This document shows positions 24,635 to 36,500 of a stretch of DNA of 64,000 bases, in pieces (the stretch's first letter is position 1; each line of letters opens with the position of its first letter). Source of the stretch: Oscillospiraceae bacterium (GTDB lineage: Bacteria; Bacillota; Clostridia; Oscillospirales; CAG-382); contig SVTH01000001.1 in assembly GCA_015063885.1 (NCBI GenBank), positions 27,182 to 91,181 of the forward strand. Reading direction: 5' to 3'. The notes beneath the pieces are model-generated. The model was given only the letters and a program-made list of their open reading frames with translations. It ran no database searches and was not told where the DNA came from. Made by a program: the position numbers and the translations under genes.

Positions 24635-25471
24635 TCAAATCGTTTCCAATTCACCCTTACGCATAGCCCCTTCTTGCAAAAGGGCGGCAAGGGCCTTTTC
24701 GTCGCGTTCTTCCAACGCCTTCCTATATAATACAAGATTTTGGATCATAATGTCAAGTTCTTCCGCAAGAAAATCTGCATTTTCCAAAAATAATTCCGTC
24801 CACATAGGTACGTTCACCTTGGCGACGCGGGCCATATCCCGAAAGCTTCCTGCGGAAAAACCTCTGTGCTCCGCCGCCGTTGGATTTTTTACGTAGGCGT
24901 TGGACAGAATGTGGGGGAGCTGTGAGGTAAAGGCGATGCGCCTGTCGTGCTCTTTTGGGGTGCAGGTAACGATCTTGGCAAACCCCACCTCACGGAACAG
25001 GCTGCAGACCCGATCCAGCTTGGGCAGATCGTCGCAATCCCCGGGAACCAAGATCATGCTTGCCCCGCGGAACATCTTCTCCTTGGCCGCACGGAAGCCG
25101 GAGGCCACCGCACCCGCCATGGGATGACCGCCGATGAAGGTGAAGCCGTATTCCGCCGCCGTCTCCTTCATCTGTTCAAAAATAGCCCGCTTCACGCCGC
25201 AAAGATCCACCACTACGGCATCCTTGGAGAGATACTTGCCGTTTTCCTTCAGAAAATCCGCCGACGCCTGAGGATACAGGGCGATGAGCAATACGTCGCA
25301 TTCCTTCATGCCCTCTTCCGTCAGAACGCCGTCGATGGAATCGGTGAATTTTGCAAACGCGATGGCGTCGCTATTCCGATCCAAGCCCAAAACCGTGTGG
25401 TCGCCGTAGGTCTTGATGGCTTTGGCAAAGGAACCGCCAATGGTTCCCAGGCCTACGATGCCCACTCTCAT
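24635..25471 (-). CDS. tyrA: prephenate dehydrogenase
   Basis: 278 residues. An NAD(P)-binding N-terminus, VGIVGLGTIGGSFAKAIK, leads into a prephenate dehydrogenase domain with DLCGVKRAIFEQMKE, FIGGHPMAGAVASGF (the His in GGHPMAG is the usual catalytic region) and TSQLPHILSNAYV. It lacks a C-terminal ACT domain, so direct feedback by tyrosine is not shown. Its start overlaps the end of aroF by 4 bases (ATGA). Confidence 0.94.
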   Translation of the reverse strand: MRVGIVGLGTIGGSFAKAIKTYGDHTVLGLDRNSDAIAFAKFTDSIDGVLTEEGMKECDVLLIALYPQASADFLKENGKYLSKDAVVVDLCGVKRAIFEQMKETAAEYGFTFIGGHPMAGAVASGFRAAKEKMFRGASMILVPGDCDDLPKLDRVCSLFREVGFAKIVTCTPKEHDRRIAFTSQLPHILSNAYVKNPTAAEHRGFSAGSFRDMARVAKVNVPMWTELFLENADFLAEELDIMIQNLVLYRKALEERDEKALAALLQEGAMRKGELETI

Positions 25472-26469
25472 CTCAACGCCTCCCTTACCTTAAAGACCGT
25501 CTTCGCCAGATCCTCAAACTGTGCGGGAGTCAAGGACTGGGGTCCGTCGCACAAGGCGTGAGCGGGATCGTTGTGCACCTCGATCATCAAGCCGTCCGCT
25601 CCTGCGGCAACCGCCGCCAGAGCCATGGGCTTCACGTAGCGGGAAACGCCGGTGGCGTGGCTGGGATCCACGATGACGGGAAGATGGGAAAGCTCCTTGA
25701 GCACCGCCACTGCGGAAAGATCCAAGGTGTTGCGGGTGTAGGTCTCAAAGGTTCTGATTCCACGTTCGCAGAAGATCACCTTCTCGTTGCCTCCCGCCAT
25801 GATGTATTCCGCAGACATCAAAAGCTCCTTGATGGTGTTGGCAAGCCCTCTTTTCAGCAGAATGGGCTTATCGATCCTTCCCAGCTCCTTCAAAAGCTCA
25901 AAGTTTTGCATATTCCGCGCCCCCACCTGGATCATATCCACTTGCTCAAACAGGGGAAGGTGCTGAGCGTTCATGATCTCCGTGACGATGGGCAGCCCCG
26001 TCTCCTTCTTGGCTTCCAAAAGAAGCTCGATGCCGTCGGCCCGCAAGCCCTGGAAATCGTAAGGGGAGGTTCTGGGCTTAAAAGCCCCGCCCCGCAGCAT
26101 GGTTGCCCCGGATGCCTTCACCGCCTTGGCGATCCCCGTCAATTGCTCCCCGGATTCCACGGAGCATGGGCCTGCCATCAAGGTGAAGCCGCCTCCTCCT
26201 ACGGTAAAGGTGTCCGTCTCGATCACCGTGTCGTCCTCGTGGAACTTTCGGTTTGCCTTCTTGAAGGGCTCGGAGATCCGCTGGACCTTCTCCACGATCT
26301 CCAGTCCCTCCAGCATATCCGTGTCAATGCTTCCCGTGTCGCCCACCAACCCCAGAACGGTGTGGTACTGCCCTTCGGAAATATGCACGTCCAGCGCCTT
26401 GGATCGAAGCCAATCGATCAATTCTTCCCGCTTTTGCAGGGTGGTCTGATTCTTCAATACGATGATCAT
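25468..26469 (-). CDS. aroF: 3-deoxy-7-phosphoheptulonate (DAHP) synthase, type I-beta
   Basis: 333 residues. The first about 70 form a ferredoxin-like regulatory domain (MIIVLKNQTTLQKREELIDW), as in feedback-regulated type I-beta enzymes such as that of Thermotoga; that comparison is from memory. The KDO8P/DAHP-type barrel follows with MAGPCSVES, RGGAFKPRTSPYDFQG (Lys and Arg for PEP), IQVGARNMQNFELLKE, KRGL and VDPSHATGVS. It is the first gene of the operon, behind the promoter at 26508-26536. Its product commits carbon to aromatic amino acids, so regulation at this enzyme is expected. Confidence 0.95.
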   Translation of the reverse strand: MIIVLKNQTTLQKREELIDWLRSKALDVHISEGQYHTVLGLVGDTGSIDTDMLEGLEIVEKVQRISEPFKKANRKFHEDDTVIETDTFTVGGGGFTLMAGPCSVESGEQLTGIAKAVKASGATMLRGGAFKPRTSPYDFQGLRADGIELLLEAKKETGLPIVTEIMNAQHLPLFEQVDMIQVGARNMQNFELLKELGRIDKPILLKRGLANTIKELLMSAEYIMAGGNEKVIFCERGIRTFETYTRNTLDLSAVAVLKELSHLPVIVDPSHATGVSRYVKPMALAAVAAGADGLMIEVHNDPAHALCDGPQSLTPAQFEDLAKTVFKVREALR

Positions 26470-26507
26470 AACGGTTTTCCTCTTGTTCGACTTAAAACTT
26501 TTTCGTT

Positions 26508-26536
26508 ATAATATCATAATATTTTTCTTATGTCAA
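26508..26536 (-). promoter_or_regulatory. sigma-A promoter of the aromatic amino acid operon
   Basis: Minus-strand TTGACA (26536-26531), a 17-base spacer and TATTAT (26513-26508). The leader is only about 35 bases, with no room for a T-box or attenuator. Confidence 0.85.
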
Positions 26537-26561
26537 TAGGTTTACGCAAAAAACACCGACT

Positions 26562-26636
26562 CCTTTTATTTTTTCGAAATAAGTTTTTCGAGGGAGAGCA
26601 TGAGAGGGAACCTTTTTTCGAAAAAGGTTCCCTCTC
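26562..26636 (-). repeat. two-hairpin intergenic element, copy 1 (degenerate)
   Basis: The first hairpin, 26602-26636, has GAGAGGGAACC paired with GGTTCCCTCTC around TTTTTTCGAAAAA. A second, weak palindrome lies toward 26562. It follows the stop of the gene at 26655 on the minus strand. Confidence 0.7.
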
Positions 26637-26654
26637 GTAAAAACGTATGTCTTG

Positions 26655-27932
<1,278 letters not shown>

Positions 27933-27933
27933 T

Positions 27934-30906
27934 TCAGTTCGCCCCCTTTCTTGCCCGCTCCTCAAGAGCGCCCAGCATACTGCGCAGGCGGATGCGAACG
28001 GCACCCAGGTTGGTGATCTCGTCGATCTTCAGCTGGGTGTAAAGCTTACCCTGCTTCTCCAGGATCGCCCGTACCTCGTCGGTGGTGATGGCGTCCACGC
28101 CGCAGCCGAAGGATACCATCTGCACCAGCTCCACGTCCTCGTTTTCCGCCGCAAACTGCGCCGCCGCATAAAGACGGGAGTGGTAGGTCCATTGATTCAA
28201 AACCTGCACGGAGGGAACCTTTGCCAAATGGGCAACGCTGTCCTCGGAAACCACCACGAACCCCAGGGAAAGCGCCAGCTTGTCAATACCGTGGCAGATC
28301 TCCGGGTCAATATGGTAGGGACGTCCCGCCAGGATCAGGATCTTCTTCCCATGCTCCCTGGCAAAGCGAACGGCCTTTTCGCCCTCCGCTCTCACCGCCG
28401 CCATGTGGGCGCGGTACTGCGCCATGCCCTTGGCAACGGCGTTTTTGCAATCCTTCCGTGAGTGGTTCTCCTCGGGAGCGTGCTTTTGCAGGTAAGCGTA
28501 AAGCTCCTTTGCACAAGCCTTCTCATCGTTCACGTTGAGATAGGGGAAGAAGAACTTCACGTCCTTCAAGGATTCCATATTCCCGTTCAACAGCTCTGCG
28601 TAGTAAGCCACCACGGGACAGTTGTAGTGATTATCACTGTTATGCTCGTCCATATTGTAGGTTAGAGCAGGGTAGAACAGGATGTGGCACCCCTTCTCGA
28701 TCAGTTCCTCCATATGGCCGTGCATGATCTTGGCAGGATAGCAAGCGGTATCCGAGGGGATGGAATACTGCCCCTTCATGTAGGTCTTGCGGGTGGAAAA
28801 GTCGGAGACCACCACCTCGTACCCCAGGGACGTAAAGATCCCGTGCCACAGGGGAAGCAATTCAAAGCTGCCCAACGCCAGAGGAAGCCCCAGCTTCTTT
28901 TTGCCGGGCTTGCTCTCCGGGGAGGCAAGAAGCTCCCGCTTGAAGGCGTACAGGTTGGGCAACGGCTCTCCCTCGGTACGAATACCGGCGCCCTTCTCAC
29001 ACTGGTTGCCGGAAATGTATTTTTCACCGGTGCCGAAGGTGTTCACCGTCATATGGCAGCGGTTGCCGCATCCGCCGCAGGTAATGCCCTTGGCGGTGTG
29101 GGTGAATTCTTCGATCTCTGCCTTGGAAAGCAGGGAAGAGGTCTCAAGTTTCAAAGACTTGGCGTGAAGCGCCGCACCGAAGGCACCCATCAAGGGGGCG
29201 ATCTTGGGGCGGATCACGTTCCTGCCGATCTCCGTCTCAAAGGAGCGGAGCACCGCATCGTTCATAAAGGTACCGCCCTGCACCACGATCTCCTTGCCCA
29301 GCTCGTCAGCGTTGGCGGCACGGATCACCTTGTAAATGGCGTTCTTCACCACGCTGATGGAAAGCCCTGCGGAAATGTTCTCCACAGAGGCGCCGTCCTT
29401 CTGTGCCTGCTTCACCGAGGAGTTCATGAACACCGTGCAACGGGTGCCCAGGTCAACGGGGGCGTTTCCGAACAAGCCCTTCTTTGCAAACTCCTCCACG
29501 GAATACCCCATGGATCTTGCAAAGGTCTCTATAAACGACCCGCACCCCGAGGAACAGGCCTCGTTTAAGATGATGCTGTCGATGGAATCGTTATGTACCT
29601 TAAAGCACTTGATGTCCTGCCCGCCGATGTCCAGAATGAAATCCACCTTGGGATTGAAATACTTGGCGGCGGAATAATGGGCCATGGTCTCCACCAACCC
29701 CGCATCGGTGTGGAAGGCGTGGTGGATCAGCTCCTCGCCGTACCCCGTCACACCGCTGCCGCAGATCTTAGCGTCCCCGTGCATACGGGAATAGATGATG
29801 GCCAGCTGTTCCTTGACGATCTGTACGGGATTGCCCTTGTTGGAATCGTAATAGGTATATAAAATTTCGTTGTTTTCGGAGATCAGCACCAGCTTCGTGG
29901 TGGTGGAGCCGCAGTCAATGCCCAGATAAGCCTTCCCGCGGTAGCTTTCAAGCTCCCCGAATTCTGCGGTGGCCTTGCCGTGGCGTGCGGAGAAGATCTC
30001 GTATTCCTCCCGGTTGGCAAACAGGGCAGGGGTGGTGGAAAGCTCTTCCTTTTCCCCCACGCTGTTTTGCAATCTTTGGAACAGCTCCTCAAAGGCCAGG
30101 GGCTTCTTTTGCTTGTCCGCATAAAGCGCCGCACCCAAAGAGACGGCGTACAGCGCGTAGGGCGGGAAGGTCGCGTGCTCCTCGTCCAGCTTCAAGGTCT
30201 TCATAAACCGTGCCCGCAGGCCCTTGCAGTAGTAGAGAGGACCGCCCAGGAACATCACGTTCCCGCCGATCTTTCTGCCCTGGGCAAGCCCCGCAATGGT
30301 CTGGTTCACCACCGCCTGGTAAATGCTGGCGGAAATGTCCTCCTTCCGTGCCCCCTGGTTCAGAAGGGGCTGGATGTCCGTCTTGGCGAACACGCCGCAA
30401 CGGGAGGCGATGGGGTAGATACGGCTGTAAGCGAGACTCAGCTCGTCCATCTCGTCGTTGGTCACGTCCAGCAGGGTGGCCATCTGGTCGATAAACGCCC
30501 CGGTGCCTCCCGCACAGGAGCCGTTCATACGCTCGTCCAACCCGCCGTCGAAGAAGATGATCTTGGCGTCCTCACCGCCCAGCTCGATCACGGCGTCCGT
30601 CTCGGGAGCCAGGGTGCGTACCGTTTCCGCCGTGGCGAAAACCTCCTGCACGAAGGGCAGATCGGCGGAGAGGGCAGTCCCCAATCCCGCAGAGCCGGCA
30701 ATGGCAACGGACACCGTCTTGCCCTTCAGCAAATGTGCCGCATCCGCCAGCATAGCAACGGTCTTCTGCCGTACCTGGGAGTAATGGCGCTCGTATTTGG
30801 CGTAAAGCACCTTCCCGTCCTCCACGATCACCAGCTTTGCCGTGGTAGAGCCGATGTCGATGCCTACGGCGGTATTCTTTATGGGTAATTCCATCATAGT
30901 TTCCAT
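27934..30906 (-). CDS. double-domain acyl-CoA dehydratase activase (BcrA/BadF/HgdC family) with DUF2229
   Basis: 990 residues. Two ASKHA ATPase domains are visible: the first begins AVGIDIGSTTAKLVIVEDG (near 13) with CAGGTGAFIDQMA; the second begins YLGIDCGSTTTKLVLISENN (near 320) with CSSGCGSFIETFARSMG. In HgdC a Cys of this kind holds the bridging 4Fe4S cluster. A Cys-rich region near 610 (CGGCGNRCH) and a DUF2229 domain follow. Such proteins use ATP to push a low-potential electron into a partner dehydratase. ATG at 30906 has GAGGAAAC seven bases upstream. The partner gene starts 2 bases past its stop codon. Confidence 0.88.
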   Translation of the reverse strand: METMMELPIKNTAVGIDIGSTTAKLVIVEDGKVLYAKYERHYSQVRQKTVAMLADAAHLLKGKTVSVAIAGSAGLGTALSADLPFVQEVFATAETVRTLAPETDAVIELGGEDAKIIFFDGGLDERMNGSCAGGTGAFIDQMATLLDVTNDEMDELSLAYSRIYPIASRCGVFAKTDIQPLLNQGARKEDISASIYQAVVNQTIAGLAQGRKIGGNVMFLGGPLYYCKGLRARFMKTLKLDEEHATFPPYALYAVSLGAALYADKQKKPLAFEELFQRLQNSVGEKEELSTTPALFANREEYEIFSARHGKATAEFGELESYRGKAYLGIDCGSTTTKLVLISENNEILYTYYDSNKGNPVQIVKEQLAIIYSRMHGDAKICGSGVTGYGEELIHHAFHTDAGLVETMAHYSAAKYFNPKVDFILDIGGQDIKCFKVHNDSIDSIILNEACSSGCGSFIETFARSMGYSVEEFAKKGLFGNAPVDLGTRCTVFMNSSVKQAQKDGASVENISAGLSISVVKNAIYKVIRAANADELGKEIVVQGGTFMNDAVLRSFETEIGRNVIRPKIAPLMGAFGAALHAKSLKLETSSLLSKAEIEEFTHTAKGITCGGCGNRCHMTVNTFGTGEKYISGNQCEKGAGIRTEGEPLPNLYAFKRELLASPESKPGKKKLGLPLALGSFELLPLWHGIFTSLGYEVVVSDFSTRKTYMKGQYSIPSDTACYPAKIMHGHMEELIEKGCHILFYPALTYNMDEHNSDNHYNCPVVAYYAELLNGNMESLKDVKFFFPYLNVNDEKACAKELYAYLQKHAPEENHSRKDCKNAVAKGMAQYRAHMAAVRAEGEKAVRFAREHGKKILILAGRPYHIDPEICHGIDKLALSLGFVVVSEDSVAHLAKVPSVQVLNQWTYHSRLYAAAQFAAENEDVELVQMVSFGCGVDAITTDEVRAILEKQGKLYTQLKIDEITNLGAVRIRLRSMLGALEERARKGAN

Positions 30907-31014
30907 GTTTGTGTTTCCTCAAAAAGCAAGCGGATCTTCCGCAAAAAACATAAAACCATTCTACATCCTTGCCGTGAAAAAACAAGGAAAGATCGTGAAA
31001 AGGTTGAAAACGGC

Positions 31015-31052
31015 AAAAAGGACACACCCGCCCTTGCGGTAGTGCCCTTTTC
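31015..31052 (-). terminator. terminator of fakA
   Basis: Imperfect stem of AAAAAGGACACACCCGC with GCGGTAGTGCCCTTTT, beginning 5 bases past the fakA stop. The A-run at 31015-31019 forms the U-tract. Confidence 0.75.
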
Positions 31053-31056
31053 CCTC

Positions 31057-32697
31057 TTATTCAACAGAAATAACGTAGTAATACAACGGCTGTCCGCCGG
31101 CAAGCAAAGCGATCTCCGTATCGGGAGCATTCTTCTGCAGATATTCCAACGTCTCGTTGGCTTCCGTTTCCTCCACGTCACTGCCGTAGAAGACGGTGAT
31201 GAAAGAAGCACCTTCCAGCTCGGGGAGCATCTTTTCCAGGCATTCCGTTCTGCTGTTGGCAACGTAACGCACCTTGTGCTCCACCAATCCCAGGATCTGC
31301 CCGCAGGTCACGGACTCCCCGTCCACGGTGGAATCGTGTGCCGCATAGGTCATATCCAGAGTCTTTACGGTCTTCAGCGCCTCCAGCATGGCCTGCTTGT
31401 TGTCCTCTGCGGATGCGTCGGGATCAAACTGCATCAGGGAGGTGATCCCCTGGGGCACGCTCTTGGTGGGGATGACGATGACGTTTCTGTCTTCAACGAA
31501 CTTATAGACCTGCTCCGCCACCAGACAGATGTTGGAGTTGTTGGGGAAGATGAACACGTTCTTGGCAGGGGTCTGCAAAACCGCCTCCACCAACTGATCG
31601 GTGGAAGGATTCATGGTCTGCCCGCCGCTGACGAAGCTTCCCACGCCCAGATCCTCAAATACACTGCGCATGCCGTCCCCCATGGTCACGGCAACGAATC
31701 CGTATTCTTCCTCGGGAGCAGCTGCCGCAGGCGCACTTGCTTCCTCTGCGGGCTGTTCCCCGATAAGCTCGCTGTGCTGGTTTCTCATGTTCTCTACCTT
31801 CACGGTATACAGAGAACCGTACTTCAACGCCTCGGAAAGCACTCTGCCGGGATCCTTGGTGTGGACGTGGATCTTCACGATCTCGCTGTCCTCTGCGAAC
31901 ACCACGGAGTCACCCATGGAGAGCACGAACTTGCGGAACTTCTCCACACTGCCCTCGGCGCGGTATTCCTCACTCTTGGTCACGATACACTCGGTGCAGT
32001 AGGGATTCTCGATGCTTTCGGTATCAAAGCTTGCAAAATCCGCACTTTCCTTCAGCTCGGAGCTTGCGGCGGCCTCTACGGGCGTACCCTTCAGGTAAGC
32101 GCGCATACCGCCCAGGATCTCCAGGAAGCCCCGTCCGCCGGAGTCAACCACACCCGCCTGCTTCAGAACGGGAAGCATATCGGGCGTCTTTTCCAGGGTG
32201 TCCGCCGCCACGTCGTACATGCGGTCAAACAGACCCAAAAGATCCAGACCCTCCGTCTCAAATTCCGTACAGCTTCTCATAACGGTGAGGATGGTACCCT
32301 CTCTGGGATACTGCACCGCCTTGTAAGCCTCTTTAACGCCTTTTTGGAAAGCGACGGACACCTCTGCCGCGCCTGCCTCCGTTACCCCTTTAAACCCCTT
32401 TGCCAATCCGCGGAAAAACAGCGAAAGAATAACGCCGGAATTGCCTCTTGCGGCGCGCAAGAAAAGACTTGCCGCCTTATCGGCGCATTCGGAAAGACTG
32501 CCCGTAAACCCGTTCAGATCGCCGGCGGGCTTCATGGTCATACTCATGTTACTGCCGGTATCTCCGTCGGGAACGGGGTATACGTTCAACCGGTTGATCA
32601 GATCCTTCTGATTGGTCAAAGCGTTGGCGCCGGAGCGGACCATGCCCGCATAATGCACACCGCTGATCACGGTAGGAACGTTCGCTACTTCATTCAT
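31057..32697 (-). CDS. fakA: fatty acid kinase-like DAK2/DegV-family protein FakA (YloV)
   Basis: 546 residues. The N-terminal DhaL-like nucleotide domain has INRLNVYPVPDGDTGSNMSMTM (near 33), where the Asp residues bind magnesium, and ARGNSGVILSLFFRG. A middle domain and a C-terminal DegV-like domain (EEYGFVAVTMGDGMRSVFEDL, FIFPNNSNICLVAEQ) complete the known YloV layout. FakA phosphorylates fatty acids bound to a separate FakB. No fakB or Asp23-family gene lies next to it. It has its own promoter (32817-32845) and a leader of about 115 bases with two small hairpins. Confidence 0.9.
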   Translation of the reverse strand: MNEVANVPTVISGVHYAGMVRSGANALTNQKDLINRLNVYPVPDGDTGSNMSMTMKPAGDLNGFTGSLSECADKAASLFLRAARGNSGVILSLFFRGLAKGFKGVTEAGAAEVSVAFQKGVKEAYKAVQYPREGTILTVMRSCTEFETEGLDLLGLFDRMYDVAADTLEKTPDMLPVLKQAGVVDSGGRGFLEILGGMRAYLKGTPVEAAASSELKESADFASFDTESIENPYCTECIVTKSEEYRAEGSVEKFRKFVLSMGDSVVFAEDSEIVKIHVHTKDPGRVLSEALKYGSLYTVKVENMRNQHSELIGEQPAEEASAPAAAAPEEEYGFVAVTMGDGMRSVFEDLGVGSFVSGGQTMNPSTDQLVEAVLQTPAKNVFIFPNNSNICLVAEQVYKFVEDRNVIVIPTKSVPQGITSLMQFDPDASAEDNKQAMLEALKTVKTLDMTYAAHDSTVDGESVTCGQILGLVEHKVRYVANSRTECLEKMLPELEGASFITVFYGSDVEETEANETLEYLQKNAPDTEIALLAGGQPLYYYVISVE

Positions 32698-32816
32698 ACG
32701 TATATCGGGTTCCTTTCTTGATCTTCATTTTGCACCCCGGAATAACCCTCCGGGCGGCAAAGAATCATGTTTGGTGCCGGGACGGCACATAGTATGCGAG
32801 TATACATACACCCAAT

Positions 32817-32845
32817 ATATTACCAAAAAATCCTTCGTTTGTCAA
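32817..32845 (-). promoter_or_regulatory. sigma-A promoter for fakA
   Basis: Minus-strand TTGACA (32845-32840), a 17-base spacer and TAATAT (32822-32817). The leader to the ATG holds GTGCCG/CGGCAC and CCCGGA/TCCGGG hairpins of unknown function. Confidence 0.85.
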
Positions 32846-32887
32846 TAGTACGCCCCGATAAAGTTTCACTCCCCGGGGGAACGGCTT

Positions 32888-33304
32888 TTATCGGATTTTG
32901 ACAGAAAATTCCCTTTTACAGCGGGGACAGCACACCGTATGCTCTCCTTTTCTGTAAGGCAGACGAAGCTGTGCGTTACACGAAGGGCACTTCTTGTATA
33001 CGTGCTCCTTGTCTGCCTTTTGCTGCTTTCTCAGAGCGGAATTTCTGCGGAACTTCCCGAAGAAATTGCGGAACGCCCGATTCTCCGCCTGTCTCTTCAC
33101 CACGTTGCGGGAAAAGAAACGGAACATAGCGTAAGCAAACAGCCCGAAATACAAAAGCGTAAACAGCAAGCTGTCAAAAAACATCCCCAAAACGGCAAGC
33201 ACCAAAGACGACCAGATACAAACGTTGTAGATGGTATCGGGTCCGTTGCGTCCCATCAAGAACCCCGCCAAACGCTGACGGAAGGGAGGTCTGTGTCCAA
33301 ACAT
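32888..33304 (-). CDS. small membrane protein with zinc-ribbon C-terminus
   Basis: 138 residues from the ATG at 33304. An in-frame TTG two codons earlier has only 4 bases to the AAAGGAG, so the ATG with 10 bases is preferred. Two hydrophobic segments (about 30-65, YNVCIWSSLVLAVLGMFF and LLFTLLYFGLFAY) are followed by a basic stretch (KFRRNSALRKQQKADKE) and a C-terminal zinc ribbon with CPSCNAQLRLPYRKGEHTVC and CPRCKREFSV. It is probably a membrane protein with the ribbon in the cytoplasm. No function is recognised. Confidence 0.72.
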   Translation of the reverse strand: MFGHRPPFRQRLAGFLMGRNGPDTIYNVCIWSSLVLAVLGMFFDSLLFTLLYFGLFAYAMFRFFSRNVVKRQAENRAFRNFFGKFRRNSALRKQQKADKEHVYKKCPSCNAQLRLPYRKGEHTVCCPRCKREFSVKIR

Positions 33305-33437
33305 ATGCAAAAATCTCCTTTGCTATTATCCTTCATCCTATCATACCAAACAAAATGCTAATAAAATATGAAGCCAATGCAAACATTTATACAAATTTGA
33401 GGGAGTTTTTTAGTTGATTTTGCCGTGGGGTTTTCTG

Positions 33438-33466
33438 TTGACTTTTCTGCGGAAAAGGAGTATCAT
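33438..33466 (+). promoter_or_regulatory. sigma-A promoter for the NAGPA-type protein
   Basis: TTGACT (33438-33443), a 17-base spacer and TATCAT (33461-33466), about 40 bases before the ATG at 33506. Confidence 0.75.
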
Positions 33467-33505
33467 AAAAGCATAAAAAACAAACGGCAACAAAGGAGAT
33501 TTCTT

Positions 33506-36500
33506 ATGAAATGCACAAAGAAAGTTCTGTGCTTCCTGCTGGTTGCGCTGATGGTCGTGCCCGCCTTCGGCGGCATGCTCGCCTCTGCGGCGGCGGAATA
33601 TTCCTTTCAGGAAGATTCCTCCAAGGCTTACGAGGTGACCGACGGCGTCTTCTACAGTGAGTACACCCTTTCCAGCGGCGTTTACGAAAACGTTTACGTT
33701 TCCGCTTCCGCTCTGGAATTCAACACCGACGATTACATGGTGATCGCCTACGGCGGTGCCGCAGGCGGCGCGGCTTATCTGGCCAACCAGTACCGTCTGG
33801 CCACCGAGGACGGCTATGAAGTGGTGGGCGCCATCAACGGCTCCTTCTTCTCCATGGATACCTCCGGCCACGGTAACTACGGCTACCTGAACGAGTATCT
33901 GATCTCCGGCGGCGAGATCTACTCTGCCGACAACGGCAACACCGCCTCCGAATTCGGCGGTGCAGTGGCCTTCATGTCCGACGGCTCCTTCGTCAACGTG
34001 ACGGATTCCTGCCTGTCCTTCGGCCTGTACATCAACGGCCAATCCGTTCCCGGCGGCCTGGGCCACGTGAACAAGTACGGCGGCAGATTCAACCCCGATA
34101 ACTGGGGCAACGGCTTCTATTATTTCGATACCCATTCCGGCGACCTGTATTACGATACCTCCGCAGACAGCACCGGCAAGGTCTACGGCGAGATGGTCTC
34201 CCAGGCGTTGACCTTCGAGAATATCCCCGGTTACCAGGTGCTCTGCCGTAAGGTGGACGGCTCCCGTCTCTCTGTGGACAGCACCATGAGAGGCGAGGTC
34301 ATCTCCGTTTCCAACAACGCCTACCGCACCAAGCTGGCGGAGGACGAGTTCATCCTGTTCGTGAAGGAAGGCTCTCCCAACGCTTCTTACGTTAAGGGCT
34401 TGGCGGCAGGGGATCCCATCGACATCACCGCTACCGAGCTGGGCGGTAATGCCTCCGGCGTTACCTCTCAGGCAGACTCCGTCATCGGAATCTGCGGCTA
34501 CCTGGTAAAGGACGGCAAGGACCTGACTGCCAACGCTTCCTTTAACAGCGGCGCGGCACACTCCAACACCACCAAGGCCCGTTGGACCGCATTCGGTATC
34601 AAGGCAGACGGCTCCTACGTCTTCTTCACCACCGAGGGCGCTTCCACCGGCTCCGACGGCTCCGTGACCCTCCAGGACGTTGCCAAGGCAATGATGGAGA
34701 TGGGCTGTGTGGACGTTCTCCGTCTGGACGGCGGCGGATCCTCCGCTATGTACGTCTGTGACGACGGCTCCGGCAAGGCAGGCTTCAAGCAGTACTCCGG
34801 CCGTTCCATCGCAGACTGTCTGCTCATCGTGAAGCGTTCCAGCCCCGCTCTGCAGAAGGGTAAGACCGAGCTGCAGACCCTTGCCTCCGAGTACGAAAGC
34901 AAGACCGGCAAGGCGTATAAGACCGCCGTTACTGCCGCAAAAGAGGTTCTGAAGAACAAGACCGCCGTTACCGGCGACTTCTACCGTGCGTACTGTGCAT
35001 TGCAGAGCGTGGCAACCGCAGAAGCGGTTCTGACCTCCGCCGCCGCAGATGCAAAGAGCGCGGTGAAGGATGACTACGCCATCACCGTCTGGAACTCCAT
35101 CCAGACCTTGAAGAAGGAAGCGGACGCTCTCCTGAAGGGGGATCCCACTCTGGAAGAGATGGAAAAGGTGGGCACCGCTCTCCGCAGCGCCCTCAGCTCC
35201 AACGGTCCCTACGAGAACAACCTGGCTCTCGGTAAGAAATATACTTCCAAGACCGCTTCCAACACCACCTACCCCGATATCGGCAGCGCCGAGATGACCG
35301 ACGGCTTCTACGGCTCCGCATCCAGCGCATACGATCCCGCATGGGCAGGCTGGAACAGCGACAACGTATTCACCATTGACCTGGGCGAGGTCTACGACGA
35401 CATCACCCTGTTCAAGATCCACGCTTTGCAGCTGACCTCCTGGGGTATCAACGTCCCCTCCAAGATCACCGTTGCTGTTTCCGAGGATGGTAAGAGCTTT
35501 ACCGACGTAGGTGATTTCCCCGATCCCGAGGGCCTCACCCGTAAGGAAGAGGGCTCTGCTTACACCCTGTCTCTGGAGCTGGAGAAGGGCGTGAAGGCGC
35601 GCTACGTCCGCATCACTCCCAAGCGTATCAGCTTCTTCTTCTGGAGCGAGATCGAGGTTATCCGCCACGAGATCGCACCCAACTACGTCATTCCCGAGAT
35701 TACCCTGGATAAGGACGACGTGAACACCAAGGACGTCCCCGTGATCAACAAAAACTGGGGCGACGGCACCGACAAGATCACCCTGATCCAGAACCCCAAC
35801 TGCACCCATACCGGCATGAACGTCACCGTGGATCTGAACCTGGGCGGTACCAAGAAGATCAACGGCGCGGCACTGGGCTTCTACCACTGCGCAGGTGTGA
35901 TGATCGGCTACCCCGAGGGTGACGTGACCGTTCTGGTTTCCAAGGACGGCAAGACTTACACCGAGGTGGGCACCTTCGAGCTGAAGGAAGCCGAAATGAA
36001 GACCGATAACTACGGCACCGTGAAGAGCGTCTTCGTCTTCGATGAGGTTGAGGCTAAGTACGTGCAGTTTAAGTTTACTGCAGGCAGCAGCAGACCCGTT
36101 CTGGGCGCCAACCCCGCAGACGGTAAGGTGAACTGGGAATTCGTTGCCCTCACCGGTGTTACCGTTTCCGACGCTTCCAAGCATACCCACTCCTATAAAG
36201 AGGAGATCATCGTAAAGGCTACCTTCTCTACCCCCGGTACCAAGAAGATGGCATGCTCCTGCGGCTACGACGAAGTGGTTTCCTACACCCTTCCCGTTCA
36301 GCCCGCAAAGCCCTCCGCGCTTCCCGCAGGCGCCTATACCCTGGATTACGCAGGCTATAAGCACGCAGGGGAATTCTCCATCGTGGCAGGGGATAATATG
36401 ACCGTTGAAGAGCTCACCGCTCTGGGCAACAACGGCACCTCCAGAGATATGAACTACGCCTACATCATCGTTGTAGACGGCAAGGGCATCGTCACCAAGT

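Noticed and set aside
32855..32900. Terminator after the zinc-ribbon membrane gene
   Set aside because: CCGATAAA can pair with TTTATCGG, but the stem overlaps the stop codon and no U-tract follows on the minus strand.
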